From assembly GCF_004217045.1 (NCBI RefSeq), contig NZ_SGXM01000001.1, positions 496,001 to 560,000 on the forward strand: 64,000 bases of DNA, written 5' to 3'. Of the stretch, positions 20,422 to 29,813 are shown piece after piece. Source of the stretch: Cupriavidus agavae. Its GTDB lineage: Bacteria > Pseudomonadota > Gammaproteobacteria > Burkholderiales > Burkholderiaceae. Each line of letters starts with the position of its first letter. Position 1 is the first letter of the stretch. Made by a program: the position numbers and the translations under genes. The notes under the pieces were generated by a model. The model was not told where the DNA came from, did no database searches, and worked only from the letters and a program-made list of their open reading frames with translations.

Positions 20422-22580
20422 GAGTCGCCCCCAGGCTGCCGCGTGATTGGCGTGAAGTAGCCGTCCCGGCCGATGCGGGTCAGCGGCAGGCCCTCGCGCT
20501 CGCGGCGCTTGCGTTCGCGGGCAAGCGGCGGGCAGCCGTGGTCGTCGGTGTAGAGCACCAGGCAATCGAGGCAGAGCAGGCACTCGCGCGGGTCGATGCG
20601 GCCCCGGGCGTCGATGGCCTGCGCACCGCATCCGGCCGCGCACGCGCGGCAGGTCGTGCAATCGGGTTTGCGGCGCAGCCGCAACACCGGCCGCATGCTG
20701 GGCACCGCCAGCGCCGCGCCCAGCGGACACAGGTACTTGCAGTAGGGCCGCTCAGTGAACAGCGAGAGCCCGAGGATGGCGCAGACGAACAGGCCGAACG
20801 GCCAGGCGCGATGCCGGATGCCGACGAGGAACGTGGTCTTGAACGGCTCGATCTCGGCGAGCGTTTCGGCCAATCCCATCGACAGTAGCGAAATCGCCAG
20901 CAGGCCGGCGAAGACACCATATTTCAGCCATTTCAGGCGGTCATGGAGGCGGCGCGGAAGCTGGAACTGGAAGCGTCGCAGGCCGACCCGCCTGCCCACG
21001 CGGAAGAGCGCCTCGGACAGCGAACCGAACGGGCACAGCCAGCCGCAGAACAGCCCGCGCCCCCACAGCAGCACGGTGAGGGCAATGAAGATCCAGAACA
21101 GGAAGAGGAACGGGTCCGACAGGAACAGCGACCAGCGCCACTGGAACAGCAGCGCGTGCACCCACGTCAGCACCTGCGTGACCGAGGGCTGGGCCATCAC
21201 CCCAAACCCCACGAACACGATGCTGATGGCCCAGGCGGCGTACTTGAATGCCTCTACCGGCCACTTGTTGCGGCGCGTGGCCCGGCGCGCGAGGCGGCCG
21301 CGGCAGGCGTGGACGACGGCAACGGCCACCAGTAAGGCCGCGAACAGGCCGATGCCGACGGGCCGCGTGCGCCAGGCGCGCAGCCATGGCGGCGCCGGCG
21401 TGTCGATCGTCGGCCGTCCCCCTTCGAGCAGGCTGGCGGGCAGCCAGTAGTCGGCGTCGAAGCTGGCGAACGTCCGGGCGCCGGTGGCACGGTCCACCCG
21501 GTTGCCGAGGAACACCAGCTTCCACGGCCACGCCGGCGAGAACGCGTCGGAGCGCACGATGAAGATCGCCGATTCGGTATGGGCCGGGGCGTCGGCGGGC
21601 GCCAGCCCGTACAGGTTGAGGTAGTCGAGATCGCGGAACGTGAACGTGTCGTCGCCCTGGCGCAGTTGCACGCGGTCGTACAGGCCGCCCCGGACGAAAC
21701 CCGAGCCCTTGAACGACGCGCCGCCGGCGGTCCGGATCACGAAGATCGCATGGTCGCCAGGCCCGAGGCCCTGCCGCAGGTTCTGCCAGCCTCGCTCGCC
21801 AAGCACGCTGCGCCCCACATCGGGATGGTTCAGGTCGCCAAACCATAGCTCGATATAAGGCTCCGCCGAAGGCGCCAGCCCCACCTGGCCGGTCTCCACA
21901 CGTAGCCGCTTTACGAGTTTCTGCTCGACCAGCGCCTGCCACGCAAGTTGCGGATGGCCCGGCGCGAAGCGTGCCGGCGTGCGCCGGGTGGGCGGGAGGA
22001 TACCCACCTGCCGCGCGACGGCGGCACCCGAGCGCGTCACGACCTGGTTCTGGGCAATCACGGTCACGGTGGCGCCCGAGATCGCATCCACGCCAAGCAC
22101 GCCCTCGTCGGGCCGTGCGCTGCCGATTTCGATCTTGTCGGTCACGGACTTGCCGAGGTACTGGGCGTTGAAGCGTTGCAGGGCGGTTTCCGGGATGCCG
22201 AGCAGCAGGATCGGCTCGGAGTGCTTCAGCACCTTGATGCCGACGAAGCGGCCGGCGTTGTCCATGCCGATCAGCGTCACCACGGGCTTGCCCGAGTAGG
22301 CGGGAATGTCGGTGATGTCGGTCGACAGCATCACGTAGCCGAGCCGTGGGCGCCCGCCATCGGCCGTGGCGGGTCCGTACGCCTCGGCATACGGCGGCTG
22401 GCCCATGCGCGCGGAGAACGACACCGCGCCCGGGAATACCTCGGCGCACGGCACCCGGGCACAGAGGTCGGGCGCCGTGGCGAGATCGTCGGGCAGGTGC
22501 GCTTCATAGGCCGTATCGGCCAGCGCAGGCTGCCACGCATGGCAAAAAAGCCAAAACGCGGCAAGCAGCAGCCGGCGCAT
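20418..22580 (-). CDS. nosR: NosR, membrane flavo-iron-sulfur protein for nitrous-oxide reduction
   Basis: 720 residues. A signal sequence (MRRLLLAAFWLFCHAWQPALA) leads a periplasmic FMN-binding domain with the flavinylation motif SGAT at 168-171. Several membrane helices follow (for example IGLFAALLVAVAVVHAC and FLFLFWIFIALTVLLWG). The NosR/NapH-type cysteine motifs CGWLCPFG and CKYLCPLG and the C-terminal 4Fe-4S clusters (CTTCRACAAGCG, CLLCLDCLVLYTDDHGCPP) complete it. NosR passes quinol electrons to NosZ and supports its expression. nosZ ends TAATG into its start, so the two are coupled. Confidence 0.95.
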   Translation of the reverse strand: MRRLLLAAFWLFCHAWQPALADTAYEAHLPDDLATAPDLCARVPCAEVFPGAVSFSARMGQPPYAEAYGPATADGGRPRLGYVMLSTDITDIPAYSGKPVVTLIGMDNAGRFVGIKVLKHSEPILLLGIPETALQRFNAQYLGKSVTDKIEIGSARPDEGVLGVDAISGATVTVIAQNQVVTRSGAAVARQVGILPPTRRTPARFAPGHPQLAWQALVEQKLVKRLRVETGQVGLAPSAEPYIELWFGDLNHPDVGRSVLGERGWQNLRQGLGPGDHAIFVIRTAGGASFKGSGFVRGGLYDRVQLRQGDDTFTFRDLDYLNLYGLAPADAPAHTESAIFIVRSDAFSPAWPWKLVFLGNRVDRATGARTFASFDADYWLPASLLEGGRPTIDTPAPPWLRAWRTRPVGIGLFAALLVAVAVVHACRGRLARRATRRNKWPVEAFKYAAWAISIVFVGFGVMAQPSVTQVLTWVHALLFQWRWSLFLSDPFLFLFWIFIALTVLLWGRGLFCGWLCPFGSLSEALFRVGRRVGLRRFQFQLPRRLHDRLKWLKYGVFAGLLAISLLSMGLAETLAEIEPFKTTFLVGIRHRAWPFGLFVCAILGLSLFTERPYCKYLCPLGAALAVPSMRPVLRLRRKPDCTTCRACAAGCGAQAIDARGRIDPRECLLCLDCLVLYTDDHGCPPLARERKRREREGLPLTRIGRDGYFTPITRQPGGDS

Positions 22581-24502
22581 TACGCTTCCACGATCATGCG
22601 GGTACGCATTTCGAGGTGAAGCGCGTGGCAGAAGTGGGTGCAGTAGCACCAGAACACGCCGGGCTGGTCAGCGACGAAGGTCACCGAGGCGGTTTCCTGC
22701 GGGTTGACGATGAAGTTGATGTTGTACTTCGGGATGGCAAAGCCGTGCGTCAGGTCCTCGACCTTGTCGAGGTTGGTCAGGATCAGCGTGACCTCGTCGC
22801 CCCGGCGCAGCCGGAACTCGCGCGGGGTGAAGACCGGGGCCTGCGAGGTCATGCGCACCGTGACCTTGCGGCCGGCGCGCGTCACGCCCGCCTGGTCGGG
22901 CGCCACTGCCAGCGGGAAGTCTTCCATGGCGTAGACCTGCTTCGGTTGCAGGAGGTCGCGCCGGAAGATGATGAAATCATGGGGCTCGCCGCGCACCGGA
23001 TGGTCGGCCAGCAGCACCATGCGGTCCCCCGAGATGTCCACCAGTTGCTCGTTCTCGGCGTGCAGCGGGCCCACGGGCAGGAAGCGGTCCTTCGAGAACT
23101 TGCAGCCCACGGCAAGGTACTTGCCATCGGCGGCGATCGTCTCGGACTGCGACGCGTTGACGTGGCCGGGCTGGTAGTGCACATCGAGGCGGTCCAGCAC
23201 GTACCTGGCGTTGCGGTCGCCCGCATGGAAGCGGATGGCGGCGTCGACGTTCCATTTCACCAGCTGGCTGTCCAGGAACAGCGTGGTGTAGGCGTTGCCG
23301 CGGCCGTCGAAGGCCGTATGCAGCGGCCCGAGGCCCAGTTCGACCTCGGCCACGATGGCGTCGTCGATCTTCGGCAGCTTGCCGTCGAACCAGTCGAGCA
23401 CCTTCGCCAGTTCGATGACCGTGCAGGTCGGCGACAGCTTGCCGGCGCAGATGAAGTATTTCTGGTCCGGGCTGGCGTTGACGCCGTGCGGGTTCTTCGG
23501 CACCGAGACATAGGCGGTCAGCGCGGTCAGCGGGTCCTGGTTGGCGGCCTGGGTGCCGTCCACCACCGGCACCTTCGAGTCGCCGTAGGTCTTGAATTTG
23601 CCGGCCTTGACGGCGGCCTCGATGCGGGCGACATGGAAGAACAGGCAGGCATCGCGCTCGGCGGACATCATCTCCTCGAAATGCACGCCGTTCTCGCTGT
23701 TGTACTGGTTGGTGGCGGCCAGCTTGCCGTCGTAGGACGTGGCCACGAGGTCGCAGTTGCCGTCGATCATCACCTGCCAGCGCACCGCCATGGTTTCGGC
23801 GTCCACGCACGAGAACAGGCTGCGGTACGTCGTGCCGTCCCCGATGGGCGCGTTCGGCAGCGGAATGGCGAACTCGGCGCCGCAGAAGATGCGCGTGGTG
23901 TAGTTGATGGCCGGGTCCACGGGGTCGCGCTTGTCCGGGAAGATGCCGTGGAAGCCCTGCACGTTGGGCAGTTCGGTGATCTTGTCGCAGACGAAGTAGT
24001 CGAGCCGGATGCGGGCCAGGCGCGCGTTGATCTTGTCGTTGATCCAGGCGTAGCGGCCGTCGTAGTTGCCATCGCGGTACGAGGCGTGCGTATGGTGCGT
24101 GTCGCCGACCGTGTAGCGCAGCGTGCCGTCCGGCCGGGTGCCCATGATCCGCTTCGATTCGTCGGTGATGCCCCAGCCCACGAGCGCGTCGGGCACGAAG
24201 CAGGGAATGCGCAGCAGCTCGCGCCCCGAGGGCAATCCCAGCACGCGCATGTCGCCGGTGTGCCCGCCGCTCCAGAGGCCGTAGTAGGTATCGAGTTCGC
24301 CGGGCTTCAGGTGGACGTTGCCGACGCTGCCGCCGTGCGACGCCCCTGCTGCCGACGCCCCCGCGCCGGCGGTGCCTGTTCTGGCATCGCCTTTGTCCGA
24401 GCATGCCGCAATGCCGGCCAGGCCGGCCGCGGCGGCCGTGCCGAGAAACTGGCGGCGGCCGAAGCCGCCGTTGGCGGTGTGGTTCTTGTCCTGCTTGCTC
24501 AT
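22580..24502 (-). CDS. nosZ: Nitrous-oxide reductase NosZ (clade I, Tat-exported)
   Basis: 640 residues from ATG 24502, with GGGAG eight bases upstream. A twin-arginine signal, GRRQFLGTAAAAGLAGIAAC, marks clade I NosZ. The beta-propeller carries CuZ histidines (WSGGHTGDMRV, DTHHTHASYRDG and others). The C-terminal cupredoxin domain has the CuA motif CYCTHFCHALHLEM, with both Cys, both His and Met in the expected spacing. It reduces N2O to N2 in the periplasm. It is the first gene of nosZRDFYL and has an FNR-like box upstream. Confidence 0.97.
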   Translation of the reverse strand: MSKQDKNHTANGGFGRRQFLGTAAAAGLAGIAACSDKGDARTGTAGAGASAAGASHGGSVGNVHLKPGELDTYYGLWSGGHTGDMRVLGLPSGRELLRIPCFVPDALVGWGITDESKRIMGTRPDGTLRYTVGDTHHTHASYRDGNYDGRYAWINDKINARLARIRLDYFVCDKITELPNVQGFHGIFPDKRDPVDPAINYTTRIFCGAEFAIPLPNAPIGDGTTYRSLFSCVDAETMAVRWQVMIDGNCDLVATSYDGKLAATNQYNSENGVHFEEMMSAERDACLFFHVARIEAAVKAGKFKTYGDSKVPVVDGTQAANQDPLTALTAYVSVPKNPHGVNASPDQKYFICAGKLSPTCTVIELAKVLDWFDGKLPKIDDAIVAEVELGLGPLHTAFDGRGNAYTTLFLDSQLVKWNVDAAIRFHAGDRNARYVLDRLDVHYQPGHVNASQSETIAADGKYLAVGCKFSKDRFLPVGPLHAENEQLVDISGDRMVLLADHPVRGEPHDFIIFRRDLLQPKQVYAMEDFPLAVAPDQAGVTRAGRKVTVRMTSQAPVFTPREFRLRRGDEVTLILTNLDKVEDLTHGFAIPKYNINFIVNPQETASVTFVADQPGVFWCYCTHFCHALHLEMRTRMIVEA

Positions 24503-24535
24503 CGCTTGCTCCCGGGGTGTCGCACTGGAATGGGT

Positions 24536-24580
24536 GGAATAGTCCGGGCACTCTTCGAAGAGGGGCTTGATGGTGGTCAA
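24536..24580 (-). promoter_or_regulatory. FNR/Dnr-like box and minus-10 upstream of nosZ
   Basis: TTGATGGTGGTCAA (24567-24580) matches the FNR-family consensus TTGAT-N4-ATCAA with one mismatch. On the minus strand, TATTCC (24541 to 24536) is a possible minus-10, placing the start near 24529 and the box centre about 44 bases upstream. That is near the class II activator position. Such regulators switch on denitrification genes under oxygen limitation or nitric oxide. Confidence 0.65.
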
Positions 24581-24692
24581 CGATTCAAAGGAACTACGAT
24601 TCCTGACCACAGTTTGATTTGCTCCATCGTGCGCCGCTTGCGAACTTCCTAGAATCGATGGTTTGTGCAGGCGACGTTGACAGGAGCGGATC

Positions 24693-25736
24693 ATGGGCAC
24701 GGCGGCAGGGGGTTCCACCCACGATGGGTCACGGCGGAGGTGGATGCAGACGGCGCCGCTGCTGGCGCTGGCGCCATGGCTGACGCCGGCCATGGCCGTG
24801 GCCGGGGCCGGAGTCAGCCGCGCCACGCGGACGCTGATGGGAACCCGCGTCGATATCGCGGTGGACGGCCTGGCTGCGCCCCGCGCCGAGGCCGCCATGG
24901 CGGCCGCCTGGGCGGACATGACGCGGCTGGCGAACATGATGAGCCGCTATCGGCCCGGCAATCTGGTCCACGCGATGCACCTGCTGGCGGGCCTGCAGGC
25001 GGTGCCGGTGCCGCCCGCCATGGTGCGCGTGCTGGCAGCGGGGCAGGCGCTGGCCGTGCGTAGCGGCGGCGCCTTCGACATGACCGTGGGTGGGCTGACT
25101 GGCTGGCGCTTCGACCGGGGCGAGGCCGTGGTGCCCGCCGCCGGCGAGATCGCACGCGAATTGCCCCTGGTCGATTACCGCGACCTGATCGTCGATCCCG
25201 GGCGCCAGACCGCTTTCCTGCGTCGGCGCGGCATGCGACTCGATCTCGGCGGCATCGCCAAGCTGCCCGTGCTCGAAGCCGGCATGGCGGCACTCGCGCA
25301 GCACGGCGCGGCGTCGGCGCTGATCAATGGCGGGGGCGACGTACTGGTCAGCGGGCGGCCGCGTGGGCAGGGCTGGCGGGTGGCCGTGCGCGACCCGCTG
25401 GCGCCGGCTGAACTGCTGGGGGTGCTACGGCTGCACGGCGATGCCGTGGTGGCGGCTTCCGGCGACTACGAGCGCGCCTTCACGCTGAACGGCAGGCGCT
25501 ACCACCATATCCTCGATCCCCGCACCGGCATGCCCGGTACGCGGATGCGCGGCGTCGTGCTGGTGGCGCGCGAGGCCGGAGCGGTCAATGGGCTGGGCGC
25601 GGCAATGATGGTGGCCGGGCCGGCGGCGGCACGCCGCTGGCTCGCCGGCATGCCCGGTGTCGATGCGCTGCTGGTCGATGCGGACGGCGCGCGCTGGATG
25701 TCGCCCGGCATGCGGGCCAGGCTTGCCGGCGGTTAG
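24693..25736 (+). CDS. apbE: ApbE-type FAD:protein FMN transferase (NosX)
   Basis: 347 residues. A possible twin-arginine export signal (SRRRWMQTAPLLALAPWLTP) precedes the ApbE domain, with RATRTLMGTRVDIAV, GGAFDMTVGGL, MRLDLGGIAKL, ALINGGGDVLVSG and YHHILDPRTGMPG. ApbE links FMN covalently to Thr/Ser in SGA(T/S) motifs of exported proteins. NosR, encoded divergently next door, carries exactly such a motif, so this is best read as NosX. AGGAG lies before the ATG. It overlaps the convergent deoR gene by four bases. Confidence 0.92.
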   Translation: MGTAAGGSTHDGSRRRWMQTAPLLALAPWLTPAMAVAGAGVSRATRTLMGTRVDIAVDGLAAPRAEAAMAAAWADMTRLANMMSRYRPGNLVHAMHLLAGLQAVPVPPAMVRVLAAGQALAVRSGGAFDMTVGGLTGWRFDRGEAVVPAAGEIARELPLVDYRDLIVDPGRQTAFLRRRGMRLDLGGIAKLPVLEAGMAALAQHGAASALINGGGDVLVSGRPRGQGWRVAVRDPLAPAELLGVLRLHGDAVVAASGDYERAFTLNGRRYHHILDPRTGMPGTRMRGVVLVAREAGAVNGLGAAMMVAGPAAARRWLAGMPGVDALLVDADGARWMSPGMRARLAGG

Positions 25737-26509
25737 TCCGCCACGGCCACCTTCACCTGCTTGAGCGCATGGAATGGTTCGAGCTGCGCCGCGCTGGCGC
25801 CGGCATCGGTCACCAGCGTCCAGGCGCGCTCCAGCGGCGTCCAGTGCTGCTGGCGGGCGCGGCCGAGCTTGGTGGCATCCGCCAGCACGAAGATATCGGC
25901 GGCCTGGCGGATGATGCATTCCTTCAGCCAGGCCTGCTCGGCGGTGGCTTCGCACAGGCCCACGCCGGCCACCACGCCATCGGCGCCCAGGAACGCCTTG
26001 TCCACGCTGATGCGCGACAGCGCCACCTGCGCGAGCGGGCCGAAGGTGCCCATGCTCGACGGGCGGACATCGCCGCCGATCAGCGTGACGCGGACCTTGG
26101 GCAGGCCGGCCAGCGCGGTGACGGCCAGCAGGTTCGTGGTGTAGACGTGCAGATCCTCGCGGGCGGCCAGCAGGCGGGCCAGCGCGGCGGCGGTGGTGCC
26201 GCTGTCGAGCAGCACGGCGTCGCCGTCCTGCACGTAGCTTGCGGCCAGCCGGGCGATGGCTTCCTTCTGCTCGCGCTGCAGTGCCTTGCGCTCTTCGAGC
26301 GAGGCTTCGGGCTCGTGGCCACCTACCTGCATCAGCGCGGCGGCGCCGCCGTAGGTGCGCACGATGCGGCCTTCGCGGGCCAGCGCGGTGAGGTCGCGGC
26401 GCACCGTGGCCTCGGACACGCCAAGGTTCGCGGTCAGGCGTTCGACGTTGGCATCCTCGCCCGCAAGCACGAGTTCGAGGATGGCGCGGCGGCGGTCGGC
26501 GGCTTTCAT
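25733..26509 (-). CDS. DeoR/GlpR-family transcriptional regulator
   Basis: 258 residues. The N-terminal helix-turn-helix (MKAADRRRAILELVLAGEDA, NLGVSEATVRRDLTALAREG) has the DeoR signature. The C-terminal sugar-phosphate sensor fold follows, with LLDSGTTAAALARLL, YTTNLLAVTALAG and KAFLGADGV. It lies downstream of kdgT-dtnK-pdxA2 on the same strand, so it is the likely repressor of that operon, sensing a phosphorylated four-carbon acid. A strong terminator separates it from pdxA2, so it may have its own promoter. Confidence 0.88.
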   Translation of the reverse strand: MKAADRRRAILELVLAGEDANVERLTANLGVSEATVRRDLTALAREGRIVRTYGGAAALMQVGGHEPEASLEERKALQREQKEAIARLAASYVQDGDAVLLDSGTTAAALARLLAAREDLHVYTTNLLAVTALAGLPKVRVTLIGGDVRPSSMGTFGPLAQVALSRISVDKAFLGADGVVAGVGLCEATAEQAWLKECIIRQAADIFVLADATKLGRARQQHWTPLERAWTLVTDAGASAAQLEPFHALKQVKVAVAD

Positions 26510-26526
26510 GTAAGGGGCGTGGGCAG

Positions 26527-26553
26527 AAAAAAAGGGGGTCGCAAGGGACCCCC
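26527..26553 (-). terminator. Intrinsic terminator between pdxA2 and the deoR gene
   Basis: On the minus strand, GGGGGTC (26553-26547) pairs with GACCCCC (26540-26534) around a six-base loop, followed by seven T (26533-26527). This is a textbook intrinsic terminator directly after pdxA2 and 18 bases before the DeoR start codon. Confidence 0.85.
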
Positions 26554-26577
26554 GATCTTACCGCAGCCGTGCAGGAC

Positions 26578-27579
26578 TCAGGCGCGGCGCGTGGCCAGCT
26601 CGGCACCCTGGCGCAGCGCTTCGAGCAGGCTGCCTTCGTCGGCAATGCCCTTGCCGGCAATGTCGAACGCGGTGCCGTGATCGACCGAGGTGCGGATCAC
26701 GGGCAGGCCCACGGTAATGTTGACGCCGGCTTCGAGGCCCAGCACCTTGACCGGGCCGTGGCCCTGGTCGTGGTACATCGCCACCACGAGGTCGAAGTCG
26801 CCCCGGCCGGCGCGGTAGAACAGCGTGTCGGCCGGCAGCGGGCCTTCCACGTCCAGCCCCTGCGCGCGCAGCGCCGCCACGGCCGGAATGATCTTCTGTT
26901 CTTCCTCGCCATGGCCGAACAGGCCGTTCTCGCCGGCGTGCGGATTGATACCGCACACGCCGATGCGCGGCGCGGCGATGCCGGCGCGCTTGAGCGTGGC
27001 GTCGCCGCGTGCGATGGTGCGCTGGACCAGGCCCGGCTCGATCTTGCGGATGGCGTCGAGCAGGCCGATGTGCGTGGTCACGTGGATCACGCGCAGTTGC
27101 GGCGCCACCAGCATCATCGACACCTCGGGCGTGCCGGTCAGGTGCGCCAGCATCTCGGTGTGGCCCGGAAACTTGTGGCCGCCGGCGTGCAGCGCTTCCT
27201 TGTTGAGCGGGGCGGTGCAGATCGCGTCGATCTTGTCTTGCCGGGTCAGTTGCACGGCGCGCTCGATGTAGCGAAACGCGGCGTCGCCGGCCACGGCCGA
27301 CAGCTTGCCGAACGGCAGGTCTTCGGGGATCAGGCCGAGGTCGATGCAGTCGATGGTGCCCGGCTCGAAGCGGGCCTCGTCGGGCGAGGCGATGGCGCGG
27401 ATCTTCAGCGCCGATTGCACGATCGCGGCGGCCTGTTCGAGCCGGCGTGCGTCGCCGATGACCAGCGGGCGGCACTGGGCATACACGATGTCGTGCGCCA
27501 GGCTCTTGACGATGACTTCGGGACCGACGCCCGTGGCGTCACCCATCGTGATGCCGATAACCGGAATGTAATTGCTCAT
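26578..27579 (-). CDS. pdxA2: PdxA2-type 4-phospho-D-threonate/D-erythronate dehydrogenase
   Basis: 333 residues of the PdxA fold, starting MSNYIPVIGITMGDATGVGP. Family motifs are GITMGD.TGVGPE, CTAPLNKEALHAGGHKFPGHTE and MYHDQGHGPVKVLG (metal-binding His/Asp). Next to a DUF1537 kinase and a permease, the known four-carbon-acid pathway applies: oxidation and decarboxylation of the 4-phosphate to dihydroxyacetone phosphate and CO2. A pyridoxine-pathway PdxA is the alternative, but operon context argues against it. It is followed by a strong terminator. Confidence 0.88.
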   Translation of the reverse strand: MSNYIPVIGITMGDATGVGPEVIVKSLAHDIVYAQCRPLVIGDARRLEQAAAIVQSALKIRAIASPDEARFEPGTIDCIDLGLIPEDLPFGKLSAVAGDAAFRYIERAVQLTRQDKIDAICTAPLNKEALHAGGHKFPGHTEMLAHLTGTPEVSMMLVAPQLRVIHVTTHIGLLDAIRKIEPGLVQRTIARGDATLKRAGIAAPRIGVCGINPHAGENGLFGHGEEEQKIIPAVAALRAQGLDVEGPLPADTLFYRAGRGDFDLVVAMYHDQGHGPVKVLGLEAGVNITVGLPVIRTSVDHGTAFDIAGKGIADEGSLLEALRQGAELATRRA

Positions 27580-27609
27580 GGAATGTCGTCGCTTGCTGTG
27601 GGGGCGTTT

Positions 27610-28833
27610 TCAGTCTTGGCGCATGGCTTGCCAGGCCAGCCATAGCGCGGATTCGGTGCCGAACGCGCCGGCCTTGGTGGCCACGCGCCGGGCGGGGGTA
27701 TCAGTGGTCTCCGAGATCGGCACGCCGGGCTCGGCTTCGCGCTTCAGCGTCAGCGTGCCGATGCCGGCCGCGGACAGCATGGCGCGGGCGGTCTCGCCGC
27801 CGGTGGCGACCAGGCCGCCCACCAGCGCGAAGTAGGGTAGTACCAGTTGCGCCAGCGCGGTGGAGAGCTGCGGGCCTTCGGCCGGGTCGAACGCATCGTC
27901 GCGGCCGATGCTGACCAGCAGGTCGCGGCCGGCGGCCAGTACCGCGCCCAGTTCGCGCTGCGTGGCGGACCAGGCCGCGTCGTGCGGGCCATCGCGCAGC
28001 ACCTGCGGCGCCAGCACCAGCGACGCCATGCCGGTCTTGCCGCACAGGTAGGCGGCCTGTTTGCCGGATACGCCGGACATGCTGCCGACCAGCGTCAGGA
28101 CCGGGCCGCGATGACAGGCCGGGGCGGAAACTGCCGGGAGACTGGCGTGGCCTTGTGGCGCGGCGGCGGCCAGGGCGCGGGCCAGTCCGCCCGAGCCTAC
28201 CCAGAATGCCGGCGCCGGCAGTTCGGCGGTGGCGGCGGCCAGCAGCGCCAGGTCGGAATCGACCTCGGCGTCGCAGACCACGGCCTGGAAGCCCTCGGCC
28301 ATCCATGCCTCGACCTGCGCGCGCAGCGCGGCGGCACCGGCGCGCACGGTCGGCAGCGAGATCCGCGCGGTGCGCAGGCCGTGGGCGGTCAGGATCGCCA
28401 CCATGTTGGCCTGGCCCGTCAAGCCTTCGACGCGCCAGATGTCGGTCTCTTCGAGCGGCTGGTCGTTCACGAACATGCGGCCGTCGTGCGTGGTGCGGCC
28501 GGTGGCCGGAAACGCCGGGGCGACGATCGCGATGCCAGCCAGCGGCTGGAGCGCGGCGGTCTCGGCGGCCCAGTTGCCGCGCAGCGTCGAGTCGATTTTC
28601 TTGTAGAGGCGCCGGCCCGGCGCGCGGCCGTGGTGCCACGCGTCGAGGTTGCGCGCGGCGGCGTCAGGTGCGCTCAGGCGGCGGCTGTCGACGTCATGGG
28701 CCACCACCTCGGCCAGCGCGCTGCCGGCAGCCGGCGTGTCGAGCGTGACGACCGTGCGGGCGCCGTGCGCGGCAAAGCCGATCGCGCAATCGGCGGCGCC
28801 CGACAGGTCGTCGGCGATGATCAGCCAGCTCAT
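27610..28833 (-). CDS. dtnK: DUF1537 four-carbon acid sugar kinase (D-threonate kinase type)
   Basis: 407 residues, starting [20 protein letters not shown], the hallmark IADDLSGA of the four-carbon acid sugar kinase family. Further family segments are [34 protein letters not shown] and, in the C-terminal nucleotide domain, [15 protein letters not shown]. It phosphorylates D-threonate or D-erythronate at the 4-position before PdxA2. Its ATG overlaps the permease stop (ATGA), and pdxA2 follows by 30 bases. Confidence 0.9.
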   Translation of the reverse strand: MSWLIIADDLSGAADCAIGFAAHGARTVVTLDTPAAGSALAEVVAHDVDSRRLSAPDAAARNLDAWHHGRAPGRRLYKKIDSTLRGNWAAETAALQPLAGIAIVAPAFPATGRTTHDGRMFVNDQPLEETDIWRVEGLTGQANMVAILTAHGLRTARISLPTVRAGAAALRAQVEAWMAEGFQAVVCDAEVDSDLALLAAATAELPAPAFWVGSGGLARALAAAAPQGHASLPAVSAPACHRGPVLTLVGSMSGVSGKQAAYLCGKTGMASLVLAPQVLRDGPHDAAWSATQRELGAVLAAGRDLLVSIGRDDAFDPAEGPQLSTALAQLVLPYFALVGGLVATGGETARAMLSAAGIGTLTLKREAEPGVPISETTDTPARRVATKAGAFGTESALWLAWQAMRQD

Positions 28834-29813
28834 GCGGGGTTCCTGGCCATGGCTGCGTTCTCCCGGTTGGCCACGCGGCGCGCCACGAAGGCGGTCACGA
28901 GCGGCGTCATCACCGCCGTCACCACCACGCAGGCGGCCACGAGCATGGTGGCGTGCCTTGCCGCTTCGGTATAGACCGGATTGGCCGCGGCCACCAGCGT
29001 TGGCACCGCCGCCGCATTGCCGGCCGTGCTCGCCGCCGCCACGCCGGCCACGCCGGTGCCGCCGCTGAGGCGGTCGGCCAGGTAGAGCGTGAAGCCGGTG
29101 ATCGCCACCACGGCCAGGCCGAGGCCCAGGCCCAGCATGCCGGCCTGCCACACCTTGTGCAGGTCAAGCCCGGCGCCCAGTGCCAGCGCGAAGAACGGGA
29201 TCATCACGGGCACCGCCTTGCTCAGGAAATCGCGCATCTCGCGGTCGAGGTTGCCGAGCAGCATGCCCAGCATCAGCGGCAGGATACTGCCCACCAGCGT
29301 GGGCCACGGGAAGGCCGACAGGCCCGCCACGCCCAGCGTGACCATGGTCAGGAACGGCCCCGACTCCAGCGACATGATGCTGTAGGCGCCCACGTCCTCG
29401 GGCTTGCCGTACTGGCCCATCAGCGCCATGTAGAGGCCGCCGTTGGTGTCGTTCATCGCCGCCACCACGGCCAGCGTGGAGAGCCCGGCGAACATGCCGG
29501 CGCTGATCGGCGCCTCACCGAGGAAGTGGCCCATGATCACGCCCAGCAGCATGGCCGTGCCCACCTTGGTGGCAAACAGCACGCCGCCTTTCTTGACGAT
29601 GTAGGGCGTGGCCTTGACGTTGATGCTGGCGCCCATGCAGACATAGAACACGGCCAGGATCGGCAGCGCGCCCGTGAACAGCGCGTTGGTGAACGAGCCG
29701 AAGAACTTCGGGCCTTCCGGCATGAACGTGGCGACCAGCGAACCGATCAGCAACGGCACGATCATCATGCCGCCCGGTACGCGCTCGATGGCGCGCTTGA
29801 TATTTACCTGCAT
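28830..29813 (-). CDS. KdgT-family 2-keto-3-deoxygluconate-type permease
   Basis: 327 residues, the same length as E. coli KdgT. It starts [20 protein letters not shown], typical for KdgT, and has about ten hydrophobic helices, with [19 protein letters not shown] and [12 protein letters not shown] characteristic of the family. Here it is the first gene of an operon with DUF1537 kinase and PdxA2, so the likely substrate is a four-carbon sugar acid such as D-threonate rather than ketodeoxygluconate. GGGAG precedes the ATG. Confidence 0.88.
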   Translation of the reverse strand: MQVNIKRAIERVPGGMMIVPLLIGSLVATFMPEGPKFFGSFTNALFTGALPILAVFYVCMGASINVKATPYIVKKGGVLFATKVGTAMLLGVIMGHFLGEAPISAGMFAGLSTLAVVAAMNDTNGGLYMALMGQYGKPEDVGAYSIMSLESGPFLTMVTLGVAGLSAFPWPTLVGSILPLMLGMLLGNLDREMRDFLSKAVPVMIPFFALALGAGLDLHKVWQAGMLGLGLGLAVVAITGFTLYLADRLSGGTGVAGVAAASTAGNAAAVPTLVAAANPVYTEAARHATMLVAACVVVTAVMTPLVTAFVARRVANRENAAMARNPA

